In this document: positions 26,003-33,755 of the stretch, in pieces
How the letters are laid out: each line of letters starts with the position of its first letter
How positions within the stretch are numbered: position 1 is the stretch's first letter
Assembly (NCBI GenBank): GCA_964630225.1
Contig: CAZVUK010000007.1
Location: 1 to 41,480 of the forward strand
Direction: 5' to 3'
DNA length: 41,480 nucleotides
DNA from: CAYZRY01 sp964630225
GTDB lineage: Bacteria; Bacillota_I; Bacilli_A; RF39; UBA660
Position numbers and translations under genes: made by a program
The notes under the pieces: generated by a model
What the model saw: only the letters and a program-made list of their open reading frames with translations
Database searches by the model: none
What the model was told of the DNA's origin: nothing

Positions 26003-26919
26003 CCTAATTTAGATGCTATTTCAGAAATTTTTCTAAATCGATGATTAAGACCTGACTTACTAATTGCCTTGCCGGTCTCAAGTGTCATTATTTCACTTAG
26101 TTCAGCCAAAGACGCCTCAGGATACTTTTGTCTGAAGATGGCTGTCTCTTTTGTTTTTTCGTCTAAAAGATCTATGCCAACTTTTTCTTCAATAAGCTCT
26201 ATTTCTAAAACTTGTCTAGTTCCGGTGGCAATTATTTTATCGACATTTGCTTGCTCGCAGTTATTTAGACGGTTTGTGATGTTTTTTTGAAAACGATAAA
26301 CTCTTTCATTTTCGTAAAAAATTACAGCTTTTGAGGCTCCGATAATTTTTAGAAAATCACTAATTTTTTCAGCTTCTTTGACATAGAGCATATATTTATT
26401 CTCTCTTTTGATAACCTTGCAATTTAGATCGTAATTATTTAATAAGCGCTGAACAAAGACAGCTTCGTTTTTGTGCCCTATTAAAAACTCTAAGTGATAT
26501 CTTGATGTCGCGGGATTGCTGATACTACCACAAGCTAAAAAGACACCGGCAAGATAGGCTCTCTTTTCTTCATCACCCGGTATTATATATTCTTTAGGTT
26601 CTGATAAGTGTTTACTGTTTTCCCAAACAGATAAGCTCTCTAGAATATATTCTGCTTTTTCGTCGACCATCATTTCGAAAACTTTACTACGATTAAAGAC
26701 TAAGTTTTTATTACTGCTGACATTTATAGGCATTTGATAAATATCTTTAAAATTTAAAATAACTCTTTTTGATACCATAATGTTTTCGGTATATAAAAGA
26801 ATTTTTTTCTTACTTACTTTACCATTATTGCGCACAAAAGCAGACAGTTCAGCAATGCGCTCTGTCAGCGTTCTTTCAATATTTGCTATTTCATCTTTTA
26901 CATCCATCGAAAACGACAT
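25981..26919 (-). CDS. whiA: DNA-binding regulator WhiA
   Basis: This 312-residue protein has the two WhiA parts: an N-terminal domain derived from LAGLIDADG homing endonucleases (KRAYLAGVFLACGSI, YHLEFLIG) and a C-terminal helix-turn-helix (ASLAELSEIMTLETGKAISKSG, then NHRFRKI). In Streptomyces WhiA drives sporulation septation; in Bacillus it affects cell division and chromosome segregation. It lies 2 bases after yvcK, the usual arrangement, but rapZ, normally ahead of yvcK, is absent. AGGTAAAT precedes the ATG. Confidence 0.96.
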   Translation of the reverse strand: MSFSMDVKDEIANIERTLTERIAELSAFVRNNGKVSKKKILLYTENIMVSKRVILNFKDIYQMPINVSSNKNLVFNRSKVFEMMVDEKAEYILESLSVWENSKHLSEPKEYIIPGDEEKRAYLAGVFLACGSISNPATSRYHLEFLIGHKNEAVFVQRLLNNYDLNCKVIKRENKYMLYVKEAEKISDFLKIIGASKAVIFYENERVYRFQKNITNRLNNCEQANVDKIIATGTRQVLEIELIEEKVGIDLLDEKTKETAIFRQKYPEASLAELSEIMTLETGKAISKSGLNHRFRKISEIASKLGEVNTKK

Positions 26920-26921
26920 AT

Positions 26922-27878
26922 TTACCTCATCAAGTAAGAGAAAATAATCGAGCTTAATTTATAACTTTTGTGTCTAATGTAACCATCGATAACATCAAGT
27001 AAATTTCCTTCGATTAATTCTACTTCCATTTCTTCAATTTTTTTGTAGTCGATTTCGACAAAATCTTTTTGTTCCAAAGTTGAATATTTAGAAAGAATAT
27101 CTTCAGGTAGCTCCGTATTACTAGCTATGACAACGTCGATACTTTTCTTACCCATATATTTTTCTATCGCTTTGATATGATCTGATACTGTAAAATTATC
27201 TGTTTCACCAGGTTGTGTCATTGCATTACATAAGTACATCACTTTAGCCGCGGACTTTTTAACAGCCTTGACTACATCTTTGCATATAAAATGCGGCAAA
27301 ATACTCGTATATAAACTTCCCATACTGAGTATTATCAAATCAGCTTCTTCGATTGTGCTAATAACATCAGGCAAAACATTGGGAGTCTCTTTATAATACA
27401 ATTTTTCTATCTTAGAATGAGAATTAGTTATATCATCTTCATTTTCAACAATTCTTCCGTCACTAAGCTTGGCTACTAGTGTTAGGTAATCCTCAGAAAG
27501 GGGCAGAACACGATGTTTTACGTCCATCAGTTTTTGCATATATTCGATACTTTTTTTAAGATTACCTGTTTCGTTTAGCATTGCTGTTAAAACAAGATTG
27601 CCAACTGAATGACCGTCTAAATCACTGTGAGTATGGAAGCGAAATTCCATAACTGTTTTTATTTCTTCTGGTAAGTCGGATAAATTAGTAATAACTTTGC
27701 GGATGTCTCCAAGGGCTGGAACAGCAAATTCACTACGAAGTTTACCGGTTGAATGCCCACTGTCGGAGACCGTGATAACAGCTGTTATATCAAGCGGAAA
27801 ATCCTTCAAGCCAACTAATAGTCCTGAAAGACCTGTTCCTCCACCAAAAACAACTACTTTTTTACGTTCATTTTGCAT
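26922..27878 (-). CDS. yvcK: YvcK / CofD-like gluconeogenesis factor
   Basis: This 318-residue member of the CofD/YvcK family opens VVVFGGGTGLSGLLVGLKDF and continues with TVSDSGHSTGKLR and PALGDIRKVI, the UDP-sugar-binding core. Bacillus YvcK binds UDP-GlcNAc and is needed for normal shape and growth on gluconeogenic carbon; it does not act as a phospholactate transferase. GGTGAT precedes the ATG, and it heads the operon with whiA. Confidence 0.95.
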   Translation of the reverse strand: MQNERKKVVVFGGGTGLSGLLVGLKDFPLDITAVITVSDSGHSTGKLRSEFAVPALGDIRKVITNLSDLPEEIKTVMEFRFHTHSDLDGHSVGNLVLTAMLNETGNLKKSIEYMQKLMDVKHRVLPLSEDYLTLVAKLSDGRIVENEDDITNSHSKIEKLYYKETPNVLPDVISTIEEADLIILSMGSLYTSILPHFICKDVVKAVKKSAAKVMYLCNAMTQPGETDNFTVSDHIKAIEKYMGKKSIDVVIASNTELPEDILSKYSTLEQKDFVEIDYKKIEEMEVELIEGNLLDVIDGYIRHKSYKLSSIIFSYLMR

Positions 27879-27893
27879 CTAATCACCAAGTAA

Positions 27894-27902
27894 AGTATAA
27901 CA
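27894..27902 (-). promoter_or_regulatory. Extended -10 promoter of yvcK
   Basis: Minus strand TGTTATACT (27894-27902), an extended -10 about 16 bases before the start, directly downstream of the neighbouring terminator. Confidence 0.6.
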
Positions 27903-27914
27903 TCTATAAGTAAA

Positions 27915-27934
27915 TAAAAAAAGGGTTTCCCCTT
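27915..27934 (-). terminator. GNRA-loop terminator of the tail-anchored gene
   Basis: 5-bp stem AAGGG/CCCTT capped by a GAAA tetraloop, then TTTTTA on the minus strand. It overlaps the stop codon. Confidence 0.8.
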
Positions 27935-28556
27935 AAATTAATGTAAGTATAACTGCAACTGATATTATAATCAAAACTATTAAAATTGGATAAAAGACAA
28001 CATTTACAAAGGCTGCATCTTTATCATCTAGCGCCATAGCTCTTCCTGCTTCGGTACTTTTTACTTTTACTAATGAATTAGACATGCCTACTCCTGCTGC
28101 TTGATTTTCTTTTCTTAAGTTAACTAAATAATCATTATAGTATATTCCATCACTACCCTTTAGCAGAACCGTTTTAAGATAATCATCTCCCTGCGTTGCA
28201 GTGACTAAAGATGAAGAAACAGCATCAAAATTATCGACAATTACACTAGTATCAATTACGGTGAAATCAGAAAACCCGCTTTGAATACTTATCTGTGCTC
28301 CTATATTTAATTTAGCTAAATCTCTAATGTTTTTTCGTTTAGCCTCGTCAGTAAAGATATTTCTTAAACTAGATGAAGAAAAGTTAAAGCCTTCTTCATA
28401 AACGATATTATCAGAATTTAGATTATCGACGATATAACCACTGTTATGGACGACACTTAATTTATAATCGAGGTCTAAAAAGATATCGAGAAGATCTTGT
28501 CCTTCGATATTTTTGTTATATAAAAAATATTGTCTGAGCGACTCTTTATTTTCCAT
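27933..28556 (-). CDS. Tail-anchored hypothetical protein with faint kinase-like loop
   Basis: Unrecognised, 207 residues. A single hydrophobic helix (about 183-206, FYPILIVLIIISVAVILTLI) ends the protein, so it should be tail-anchored with its bulk in the cytoplasm. Residues near 36-54 read VVHNSGYIVDNLNSDNIVY, which resembles the catalytic loop of eukaryotic-like kinases (H..GI.HrDlkp.NI) but lacks the HRD His-Arg. There is no P-loop or Lys lobe ahead of it, so any kinase relation would be as a pseudokinase fragment. GAGGTATT precedes the ATG. It lies between the sigH-like gene and yvcK with its own promoter and terminator. Confidence 0.65.
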   Translation of the reverse strand: MENKESLRQYFLYNKNIEGQDLLDIFLDLDYKLSVVHNSGYIVDNLNSDNIVYEEGFNFSSSSLRNIFTDEAKRKNIRDLAKLNIGAQISIQSGFSDFTVIDTSVIVDNFDAVSSSLVTATQGDDYLKTVLLKGSDGIYYNDYLVNLRKENQAAGVGMSNSLVKVKSTEAGRAMALDDKDAAFVNVVFYPILIVLIIISVAVILTLI

Positions 28557-28570
28557 AATACCTCAATATT

Positions 28571-28579
28571 ATTATAACA
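28571..28579 (-). promoter_or_regulatory. Extended -10 promoter of the tail-anchored gene
   Basis: Minus strand TGTTATAAT (28571-28579), perfect extended -10, about 15 bases before the ATG. Confidence 0.6.
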
Positions 28580-28589
28580 TAATAATTTA

Positions 28590-29192
28590 TCAGTAGTTAT
28601 ATTTATCAATTTTTTCTTTGATTGCCCTAAGCGAGTTGTCAACTGCTTTGTAATCAATATCCAAAAGAGAAGCTATTTCTTTGTTACTAAAGTTATTGAT
28701 TCTAAGTTCGTAAACTTCGGCATGACGAGGCTTTAATAGATACTTGAAATCAACTAATCTCTTACTCACGTCAACATCTATTACATAATCTATCGAACTG
28801 ACTTCTTCTTTTGAGATAAAGTCTTCGAGGCGTTGCCCACTTCGCCCATATTCTTGTGAAAAAGAATATGCCTCGTTTAAGACTTGGTGCTTAAACCTTG
28901 TCGCTTCTTTTATATGATGCTCTAATCTTCTTTTAATAAAAAGAAGAGCATAACTATAGAATAGAGCAGTATTGTTCTCATCGTATGTATCTATCGCCAT
29001 CGATAAACCAATCATGCCCTCTTGAAAAAGATCATCATACTCTATAGTTAAATTCTTGTATTTTCGATAATAAGTTCTCGTTAATTTATCGACTAGTGGT
29101 TTATATTTTTTAAACATCAAGTCATAAGCAGTTTCGTTTTTTTCTTTAATTAAATAATATAATTCGTAATCATTTATCTCTTTGTAATCCAT
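28590..29192 (-). CDS. sigH: RNA polymerase sigma factor, SigH-like
   Basis: A 200-residue sigma-70 family protein. Region 2 reads YDDLFQEGMIGLSMAIDTYD then LFYSYALLFIKRRLEHHIKEATRFKHQVLNE, the SigH pattern. Region 4 holds NNFSNKEIASLLDIDYKAVDNSLRAIKEKI. Its place after mrnC-rlmB in the cysS cluster matches the sigH locus of Bacillus, which supports orthology, though yacP is missing between rlmB and sigH. In relatives SigH controls competence and early sporulation genes. AGGAG precedes the ATG, 7 bases after rlmB ends. Confidence 0.87.
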   Translation of the reverse strand: MDYKEINDYELYYLIKEKNETAYDLMFKKYKPLVDKLTRTYYRKYKNLTIEYDDLFQEGMIGLSMAIDTYDENNTALFYSYALLFIKRRLEHHIKEATRFKHQVLNEAYSFSQEYGRSGQRLEDFISKEEVSSIDYVIDVDVSKRLVDFKYLLKPRHAEVYELRINNFSNKEIASLLDIDYKAVDNSLRAIKEKIDKYNY

Positions 29193-29199
29193 TATGCTC

Positions 29200-29889
29200 C
29201 TACTTAGTTCTGGTCACCTCGTAGATCATAATGGCCGCGGCTACGGAAGCGTTCAGACTATTTATTTTTCCTTTCATCGGAATAGTTGCTATGAAATCAC
29301 AAGTATTTTTAACGATAGGACTCATTCCTTTTCCTTCATTCCCAATAACAAGAGCTATTTTACCATTGTAATCAAGACTACGATAATCACTGCCATTCAT
29401 ATCGGTTCCCACTACCCAAAAACCATTTTCTTTGAGTTTGTCGATAGCTCTAGCCAAGTTAGTAACTCTAGCTATCTTCATATTTTCACTTGCTCCACTA
29501 CTTGTTGATACAACTGTCGAATTAACTTCGGCACTGCGATCCTTGGGAATAATAATTCCAGTGATACCTGCTGCTTCACTCGTTCTAATGATAGCTCCCA
29601 AATTGTGAGGATCTTCAATATGATCAAGTATTAATACTTTGGCATCATCGATAAAAAAATCTTCAATTTCAGAATAACTAAATTCCTCGATGAACATGAT
29701 TATACCTTGATGTACATACTTATCAAATCGTGAAAAATCTTTTTTATTAAGTTTTTCTGTCTCTATTTTTTTATTTTCGATAAGCTCATTTATCTCTTTA
29801 TCATCAAAAGTATCAATTAAAATAATCTTTTCAATCTTTTTATTATTTTTAAGTACTTCTCTAGCTACATTTTTACCATATACTATCAT
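29200..29889 (-). CDS. rlmB: 23S rRNA (guanosine-2'-O)-methyltransferase RlmB
   Basis: A 229-residue SpoU/TrmH methyltransferase. Motif 1 is LDHIEDPHNLGAIIRTSEAAG, motif 2 is ALVIGNEGKGMS, and motif 3 IPMKGKINSLNASVAAAI forms the AdoMet knot. A short L30e-like substrate-binding domain precedes it. It methylates a guanosine in the peptidyl transferase region of 23S rRNA. Its ATG overlaps the mrnC stop (ATGA), as in related genomes. Confidence 0.94.
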   Translation of the reverse strand: MIVYGKNVAREVLKNNKKIEKIILIDTFDDKEINELIENKKIETEKLNKKDFSRFDKYVHQGIIMFIEEFSYSEIEDFFIDDAKVLILDHIEDPHNLGAIIRTSEAAGITGIIIPKDRSAEVNSTVVSTSSGASENMKIARVTNLARAIDKLKENGFWVVGTDMNGSDYRSLDYNGKIALVIGNEGKGMSPIVKNTCDFIATIPMKGKINSLNASVAAAIMIYEVTRTK

Positions 29890-30254
29890 CTCAATATTTT
29901 CTCCATAATTTCACTTACTCGTTTATCGTTACCACTTAAGTGTAAAAAGCCTATCAAAGCTTCTAAACCGGTGGCTTTTTTGTAACTTATTATGTCACAA
30001 TTCTTAGGATGACTATTACTCTTATAGTTGCGAGCTCTTTTTACAACATTTATTTCTTCTTCACTTAAAAAGTTTTCACTTATCAAATCATCTAAAAACT
30101 CAGCTTGTTTCATAGCTGATACATATTTAATTGATTCTTTTTGCATAGCATCGACACTTGCTTTTTCTTTGACTAATTTTTCTCTAACAAAATTTTCATA
30201 TATGCCATCACCAAGATAAGCTAAGACGAGCACATTTATTTCAACGATATTCAT
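29886..30254 (-). CDS. mrnC: Mini-ribonuclease III
   Basis: This 122-residue RNase III catalytic domain lacks the double-stranded RNA-binding domain. LAYLGDGIYENFVREKL carries the Asp of the catalytic signature, RARNYKSNSHPK is typical of MrnC, and ATGLEALIGFLHLSG carries the second catalytic Glu. It matures 23S rRNA ends as a dimer. GAGGGATT precedes the ATG, and it is coupled to rlmB. Confidence 0.93.
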   Translation of the reverse strand: MNIVEINVLVLAYLGDGIYENFVREKLVKEKASVDAMQKESIKYVSAMKQAEFLDDLISENFLSEEEINVVKRARNYKSNSHPKNCDIISYKKATGLEALIGFLHLSGNDKRVSEIMEKILR

Positions 30255-30265
30255 AATCCCTCACA

Positions 30266-30293
30266 AAAAAGTATATACTATTCAAGTATATAC
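30266..30293 (-). terminator. Terminator after the zinc-ribbon membrane protein gene
   Basis: 9-bp stem GTATATACT/AGTATATAC (30271-30279 with 30285-30293), then TTTTTT on the minus strand. It spans the stop codon. Confidence 0.8.
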
Positions 30294-31441
30294 CATTTTC
30301 CATCTATTTTCCCTACTATTATTTGAATTTCTTCCTTTATTTCACTGAGTCTAATATTAGGTCTTTGAATATGACTAATATCTACTTTGTAGGCCGCCGT
30401 TATTAACATAACTCCTTTTCCACAGGTCAAATCATAATCGATTTGTTGTTTTTCAACTTCACTATTACTTAATTTGGTCTTTTTGATAACTTCGTATCTA
30501 AATTGTGCTTCAGGATAACTCTTCATCGGAAGAACCAACTGATTAATAAGAGTTTGGAATTCTAAATTAGCTCTGATACACTTTGGATAAGCGTCTAGTA
30601 TTTGTTTTTCTGAAGCTATATTCAAACCTTTGTAATAATTGGTAATTGGGCTTTTAAAATCTCCATATACTGTATAATAGGTCAAATATATAATAGCTAT
30701 TACTAATAAGGCAAATGCCCCGACAGTCGTATAAAAAATTTGCTGTCTTTCTTTTTTAGTTAGTCTTCGTTTAATAGCAGGTGACATTCTGAATGCTTCG
30801 ACAGCACGCTTCGATATAGCTGCACCCTTTGGTGCTTTGCCTGTCGTAACTTTAACTGGTTTTTCTTTAATGGTACTACGAACGTTTTTGATAACTGTTT
30901 TATCGTATTTTGGTTTCTTACGTTTGCTCTGTTTTTCCTGTACTTTTTTTGTATTTGACTTCTCTTTAAGTATTTCCTCTTCCAAATCATCCACAGTATC
31001 TTCGGCAAGTGGCACTGTTTTAACATCTATTTGTGTCTCTTTACTTTCTACTTCAGCTTCGATTTTAGCTTCCAGATACTCTGCGACATCACTACTTGCC
31101 TCTTTTTTTATATCTAGACTTATATCTTTTTGATTATCCATATGGGCTTTATATACTTTTGTACTATTAATAAAAGGGTTTTCAATAACTACTTTTTCAG
31201 GGCGTTCATAAACAGTCTTTTCACTTTGAAATTCTCCGACGATGAGTTCATCCTTTTCAAGATCAGCTTTGTTTATTTTCTTACCCGTTAAAAGTTCGAC
31301 TTCACTATAATTTGTTAGCCCTTCATTTAATTTATCTTTTCTTTTATCTATATCTTTAGCATAAGAAAGGTCATTGTCACAATAAGGACATCTTTCTTTA
31401 TTTTCTTCGACTAGTTGTCCGCATCTAGAGCACAGTATCAC
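30278..31441 (-). CDS. Zinc-ribbon single-pass membrane protein
   Basis: 387 residues, GTG start after GGAAGTGG. The N-terminus is a CxxC...CxxC ribbon (LCSRCGQLVEENKERCPYCDND). Next comes about 200 residues of charged low-complexity linker. One membrane helix follows (near 239-262, FYTTVGAFALLVIAIIYLTYY), then an outside domain of some 125 residues with two Cys (YPKC, LTCGKG) that could pair. The outer part begins GDFKSPITNYYKGLN and ends GKWYILE, like TcaA/NTF2-type or DUF4878-type stress domains, but I cannot place it firmly. Ribbon-linker-helix-sensor proteins are common in Bacilli envelopes; the role is unknown. Confidence 0.78.
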   Translation of the reverse strand: MILCSRCGQLVEENKERCPYCDNDLSYAKDIDKRKDKLNEGLTNYSEVELLTGKKINKADLEKDELIVGEFQSEKTVYERPEKVVIENPFINSTKVYKAHMDNQKDISLDIKKEASSDVAEYLEAKIEAEVESKETQIDVKTVPLAEDTVDDLEEEILKEKSNTKKVQEKQSKRKKPKYDKTVIKNVRSTIKEKPVKVTTGKAPKGAAISKRAVEAFRMSPAIKRRLTKKERQQIFYTTVGAFALLVIAIIYLTYYTVYGDFKSPITNYYKGLNIASEKQILDAYPKCIRANLEFQTLINQLVLPMKSYPEAQFRYEVIKKTKLSNSEVEKQQIDYDLTCGKGVMLITAAYKVDISHIQRPNIRLSEIKEEIQIIVGKIDGKWYILE

Positions 31442-31465
31442 AAAACCACTTCCAATTCTATAAAT

Positions 31466-31494
31466 ATGATACTATATTAATCTATTTTAAACAA
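31466..31494 (-). promoter_or_regulatory. Promoter of the zinc-ribbon membrane protein gene
   Basis: Minus strand: -35 TTGTTT (31489-31494), 17-nt spacer, -10 TATCAT (31466-31471). Confidence 0.5.
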
Positions 31495-31496
31495 TG

Positions 31497-31520
31497 AAAA
31501 AAGAAGAATTATCTTCTTCT
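31497..31520 (-). terminator. Terminator of the cysS-YugP operon
   Basis: 7-bp stem AGAAGAA/TTCTTCT (31502-31508 with 31514-31520), then T-rich sequence on the minus strand. The stop codon is in the loop. Confidence 0.75.
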
Positions 31521-32177
31521 GTTTCTACTTGCTAAAACTAATCTTAGTATTTGCAGTATGTTTGTAAGCAGTGATGCTACATAGGTGAAAGCTGCTGCTC
31601 CTAACATGGATTTTATGCCGCTGAGCTCTCTGTTGTCTATACCATCGGCCGTAGCTAGATACTTTTTTGCTCGGCCAGTAGCGTTGAATTCGACAGGTAA
31701 AGTAATGATATGAAATGATAAAACAACTATTTGAGCGATAATTCCTATGGTGATCAGTTTTAAAAGCGATGCTCCAAAACCAATTAAGATACTAATATAA
31801 CCAAGCATCGATGCAAAATTAACTATTGGAACAAGCGCTCCCCTTAACTTCATAAAAGTGTAATTCTCTGAGTCTTGAATGGCGTGACCAACTTCATGGG
31901 CTGCAACGGCAACCGAAGCGATCGAATGTCCTTGATAAACATCTTGCGATAAATTGATCAATTTTTTACGTGGATCATAGTGATCACTCAGTTGTCCATT
32001 AGTCATTTCGACTTTAATTTGACTTAATCCATTACTATTTAACATTTGACGAGCTACTTCCGCTCCTGTTTTTTTTGATTTAGTTGCTATTTTGCGATAT
32101 TTTGCATACTTTGATTGAATATTTACTTGAGCAAGCATAACAATTAGCATCGATGCTCCAAACAATATATATTCCAT
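31509..32177 (-). CDS. YugP-type membrane zinc metallopeptidase
   Basis: A 222-residue integral membrane protein of the putative neutral zinc metallopeptidase family typified by B. subtilis YugP. It has an N-terminal helix (1-20), the zinc site AVAAHEVGHAIQ near residue 93, then two or three helices, and LPVEFNATGRAKKYL, where Glu may be the third ligand. The C-terminus is basic. It begins 9 bases after cysS ends and shares its transcript. The substrate is unknown; membrane protein quality control is a reasonable guess. Confidence 0.88.
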   Translation of the reverse strand: MEYILFGASMLIVMLAQVNIQSKYAKYRKIATKSKKTGAEVARQMLNSNGLSQIKVEMTNGQLSDHYDPRKKLINLSQDVYQGHSIASVAVAAHEVGHAIQDSENYTFMKLRGALVPIVNFASMLGYISILIGFGASLLKLITIGIIAQIVVLSFHIITLPVEFNATGRAKKYLATADGIDNRELSGIKSMLGAAAFTYVASLLTNILQILRLVLASRNRRR

Positions 32178-32186
32178 ATTATCCTC

Positions 32187-33584
32187 CTACATTACTTCGT
32201 ATTTAGTGCCATCACGACTATCGATAAGTTTAATACCCATTGCTACAAGTTCATCTCTAATGGCATCAGCTGTTTGAAAGTCTTTATTTTTTTTAGCTTC
32301 ATCACGTTTAGCTATTAATGCTAAAATTTTAGTTTCATCTTGATGATCTTCAAGTTCTTTTTCTTCTTCTATTAAATTTAAACTTAAGACTTTATCGAAG
32401 TCTTCGATTAAATATAGCTTAGTAAAATCACTTAACTCTTCATCTTTTAAAACATCATATACAGTAGTAATCATAAGCGAAGAGTTTAAATCATTGGCAA
32501 TAGATTCTTTAAACTGCTTGATGTAATAATCAATTTTTCCTTCTCTAAGATTAGGTGTTCTATCCAGCTGTTTAATTCTTGCTTTTAATTTTTGATAAGT
32601 ATTTTGTGCTTGATCAAGTTGTTCAAAACTAAACATTAACTGATTACGGTAGTGACTGTTTAAACAAAAGAATCTATAGCTAAGCGGATCATATCCTTTT
32701 TCTTCTAAAAGAGAAACCGTTAAAAATTCTCCTTTAGATTTACTCATCTTTCCCTCTTTATCGTTTAGGTGCTCTCCGTGAACCCAATAATTACACCATT
32801 TATGTCCAAAATATGACTCACTTTGTGCTATCTCGTTAGTGTGATGAGGAAAAACGTTGTCAACACCACCACAATGGATATCTAACTTATCACCTAAAAA
32901 CTTTGATGCTATACCGCTACACTCGATGTGCCATCCAGGATAACCAACTCCCCAAGGGGAATCCCACTTCATCTCTTGATTTTTAAATTTCGAGGTCGTA
33001 AACCATAAAGCAAAGTCGTTAGGATGACGCTTATTTTTGTCTTCTTCAACTGTATCACGAACTCCAACTAATAAATCTTCCTGGTTTTTACCTGATAAGT
33101 CATAATATTTAGGATATTTTTCAATATCAAAATATATATTTCCATTTGATTCATATGCATATTCTTCAGCAAGTAGTTTCTCGATCATCTTGATATATGT
33201 ATCGATATGATCACTTGCTTTTTCGACGACATCTGGTGTTCTAATATTTAACTTTTCGGCATCTTTAAAAAAGGCATCGGTATAATACTGCGCTATATCA
33301 TAGACACTTTTGCCTTCTTTACGTGCTGACTTTTCCATTTTGTCTTCACCATCATCACTATCACTTTCTAAGTGACCTACGTCAGTTATGTTCATAACGC
33401 GCTTAACCGTATAACCTAAATATCTAAATCCCTTTTCAAGTATATCTTCGAATATGTATGTTCTGAGGTTACCAATATGAGCATAGTGATAAACCGTTGG
33501 ACCACAGGTATATATTTTAACGACATTCTCCTCGTTAGGAATAAAGTCTTCGACTTTTTTAGTAAGTGTATTATATATTCTCAT
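32187..33584 (-). CDS. cysS: Cysteinyl-tRNA synthetase
   Basis: Charges tRNA-Cys. At 465 residues it is the normal length. It has the HIGH-equivalent TVYHYAHIGNLRTYIF, the zinc-site residues CGPTVY and HIECSGIA, GGVDNVFPHHTNEIAQS, and the signature GKMSKSKGEF. GCGAGGAAAC precedes the ATG. The leader is only about 20 bases long, so there is no T-box. It is first gene of the conserved cysS...mrnC-rlmB-sigH neighbourhood, here interrupted by the YugP and zinc-ribbon genes. Confidence 0.97.
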   Translation of the reverse strand: MRIYNTLTKKVEDFIPNEENVVKIYTCGPTVYHYAHIGNLRTYIFEDILEKGFRYLGYTVKRVMNITDVGHLESDSDDGEDKMEKSARKEGKSVYDIAQYYTDAFFKDAEKLNIRTPDVVEKASDHIDTYIKMIEKLLAEEYAYESNGNIYFDIEKYPKYYDLSGKNQEDLLVGVRDTVEEDKNKRHPNDFALWFTTSKFKNQEMKWDSPWGVGYPGWHIECSGIASKFLGDKLDIHCGGVDNVFPHHTNEIAQSESYFGHKWCNYWVHGEHLNDKEGKMSKSKGEFLTVSLLEEKGYDPLSYRFFCLNSHYRNQLMFSFEQLDQAQNTYQKLKARIKQLDRTPNLREGKIDYYIKQFKESIANDLNSSLMITTVYDVLKDEELSDFTKLYLIEDFDKVLSLNLIEEEKELEDHQDETKILALIAKRDEAKKNKDFQTADAIRDELVAMGIKLIDSRDGTKYEVM

Positions 33585-33605
33585 GTTTCCTCGCTCTCTT
33601 AGACT

Positions 33606-33614
33606 ATTATAACA
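33606..33614 (-). promoter_or_regulatory. Extended -10 promoter of cysS
   Basis: Minus strand TGTTATAAT (33606-33614), about 22 bases before the ATG. The 171-base divergent gap 33585-33755 otherwise holds only the promoter for the plus-strand ABC gene. Confidence 0.65.
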
Positions 33615-33728
33615 AAAGTCATAACAAAAGTAAGCTATTGATTATTTTTTTCTTCTTTATATAATCTTTAAATATGATTAAATCTTTTTAAAATTTATTG
33701 TCATATAACTAGATTTTTTATTTATTGT

Positions 33729-33737
33729 TGGTACAAT
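33729..33737 (+). promoter_or_regulatory. Extended -10 promoter of the ABC gene
   Basis: Plus strand TGGTACAAT (33729-33737), followed by the ribosome site AGGTGAT and the ATG at 33756. The transcript leader would be very short. Confidence 0.5.
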
Positions 33738-33755
33738 TATTAATAGGTGATATAA

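Noticed and set aside
33585..33755. T-box riboswitch upstream of cysS
   Set aside because: The promoter places the transcript start within about 20 bases of the ATG, leaving no room for a T-box, and no TGGNACC-type sequence was seen.
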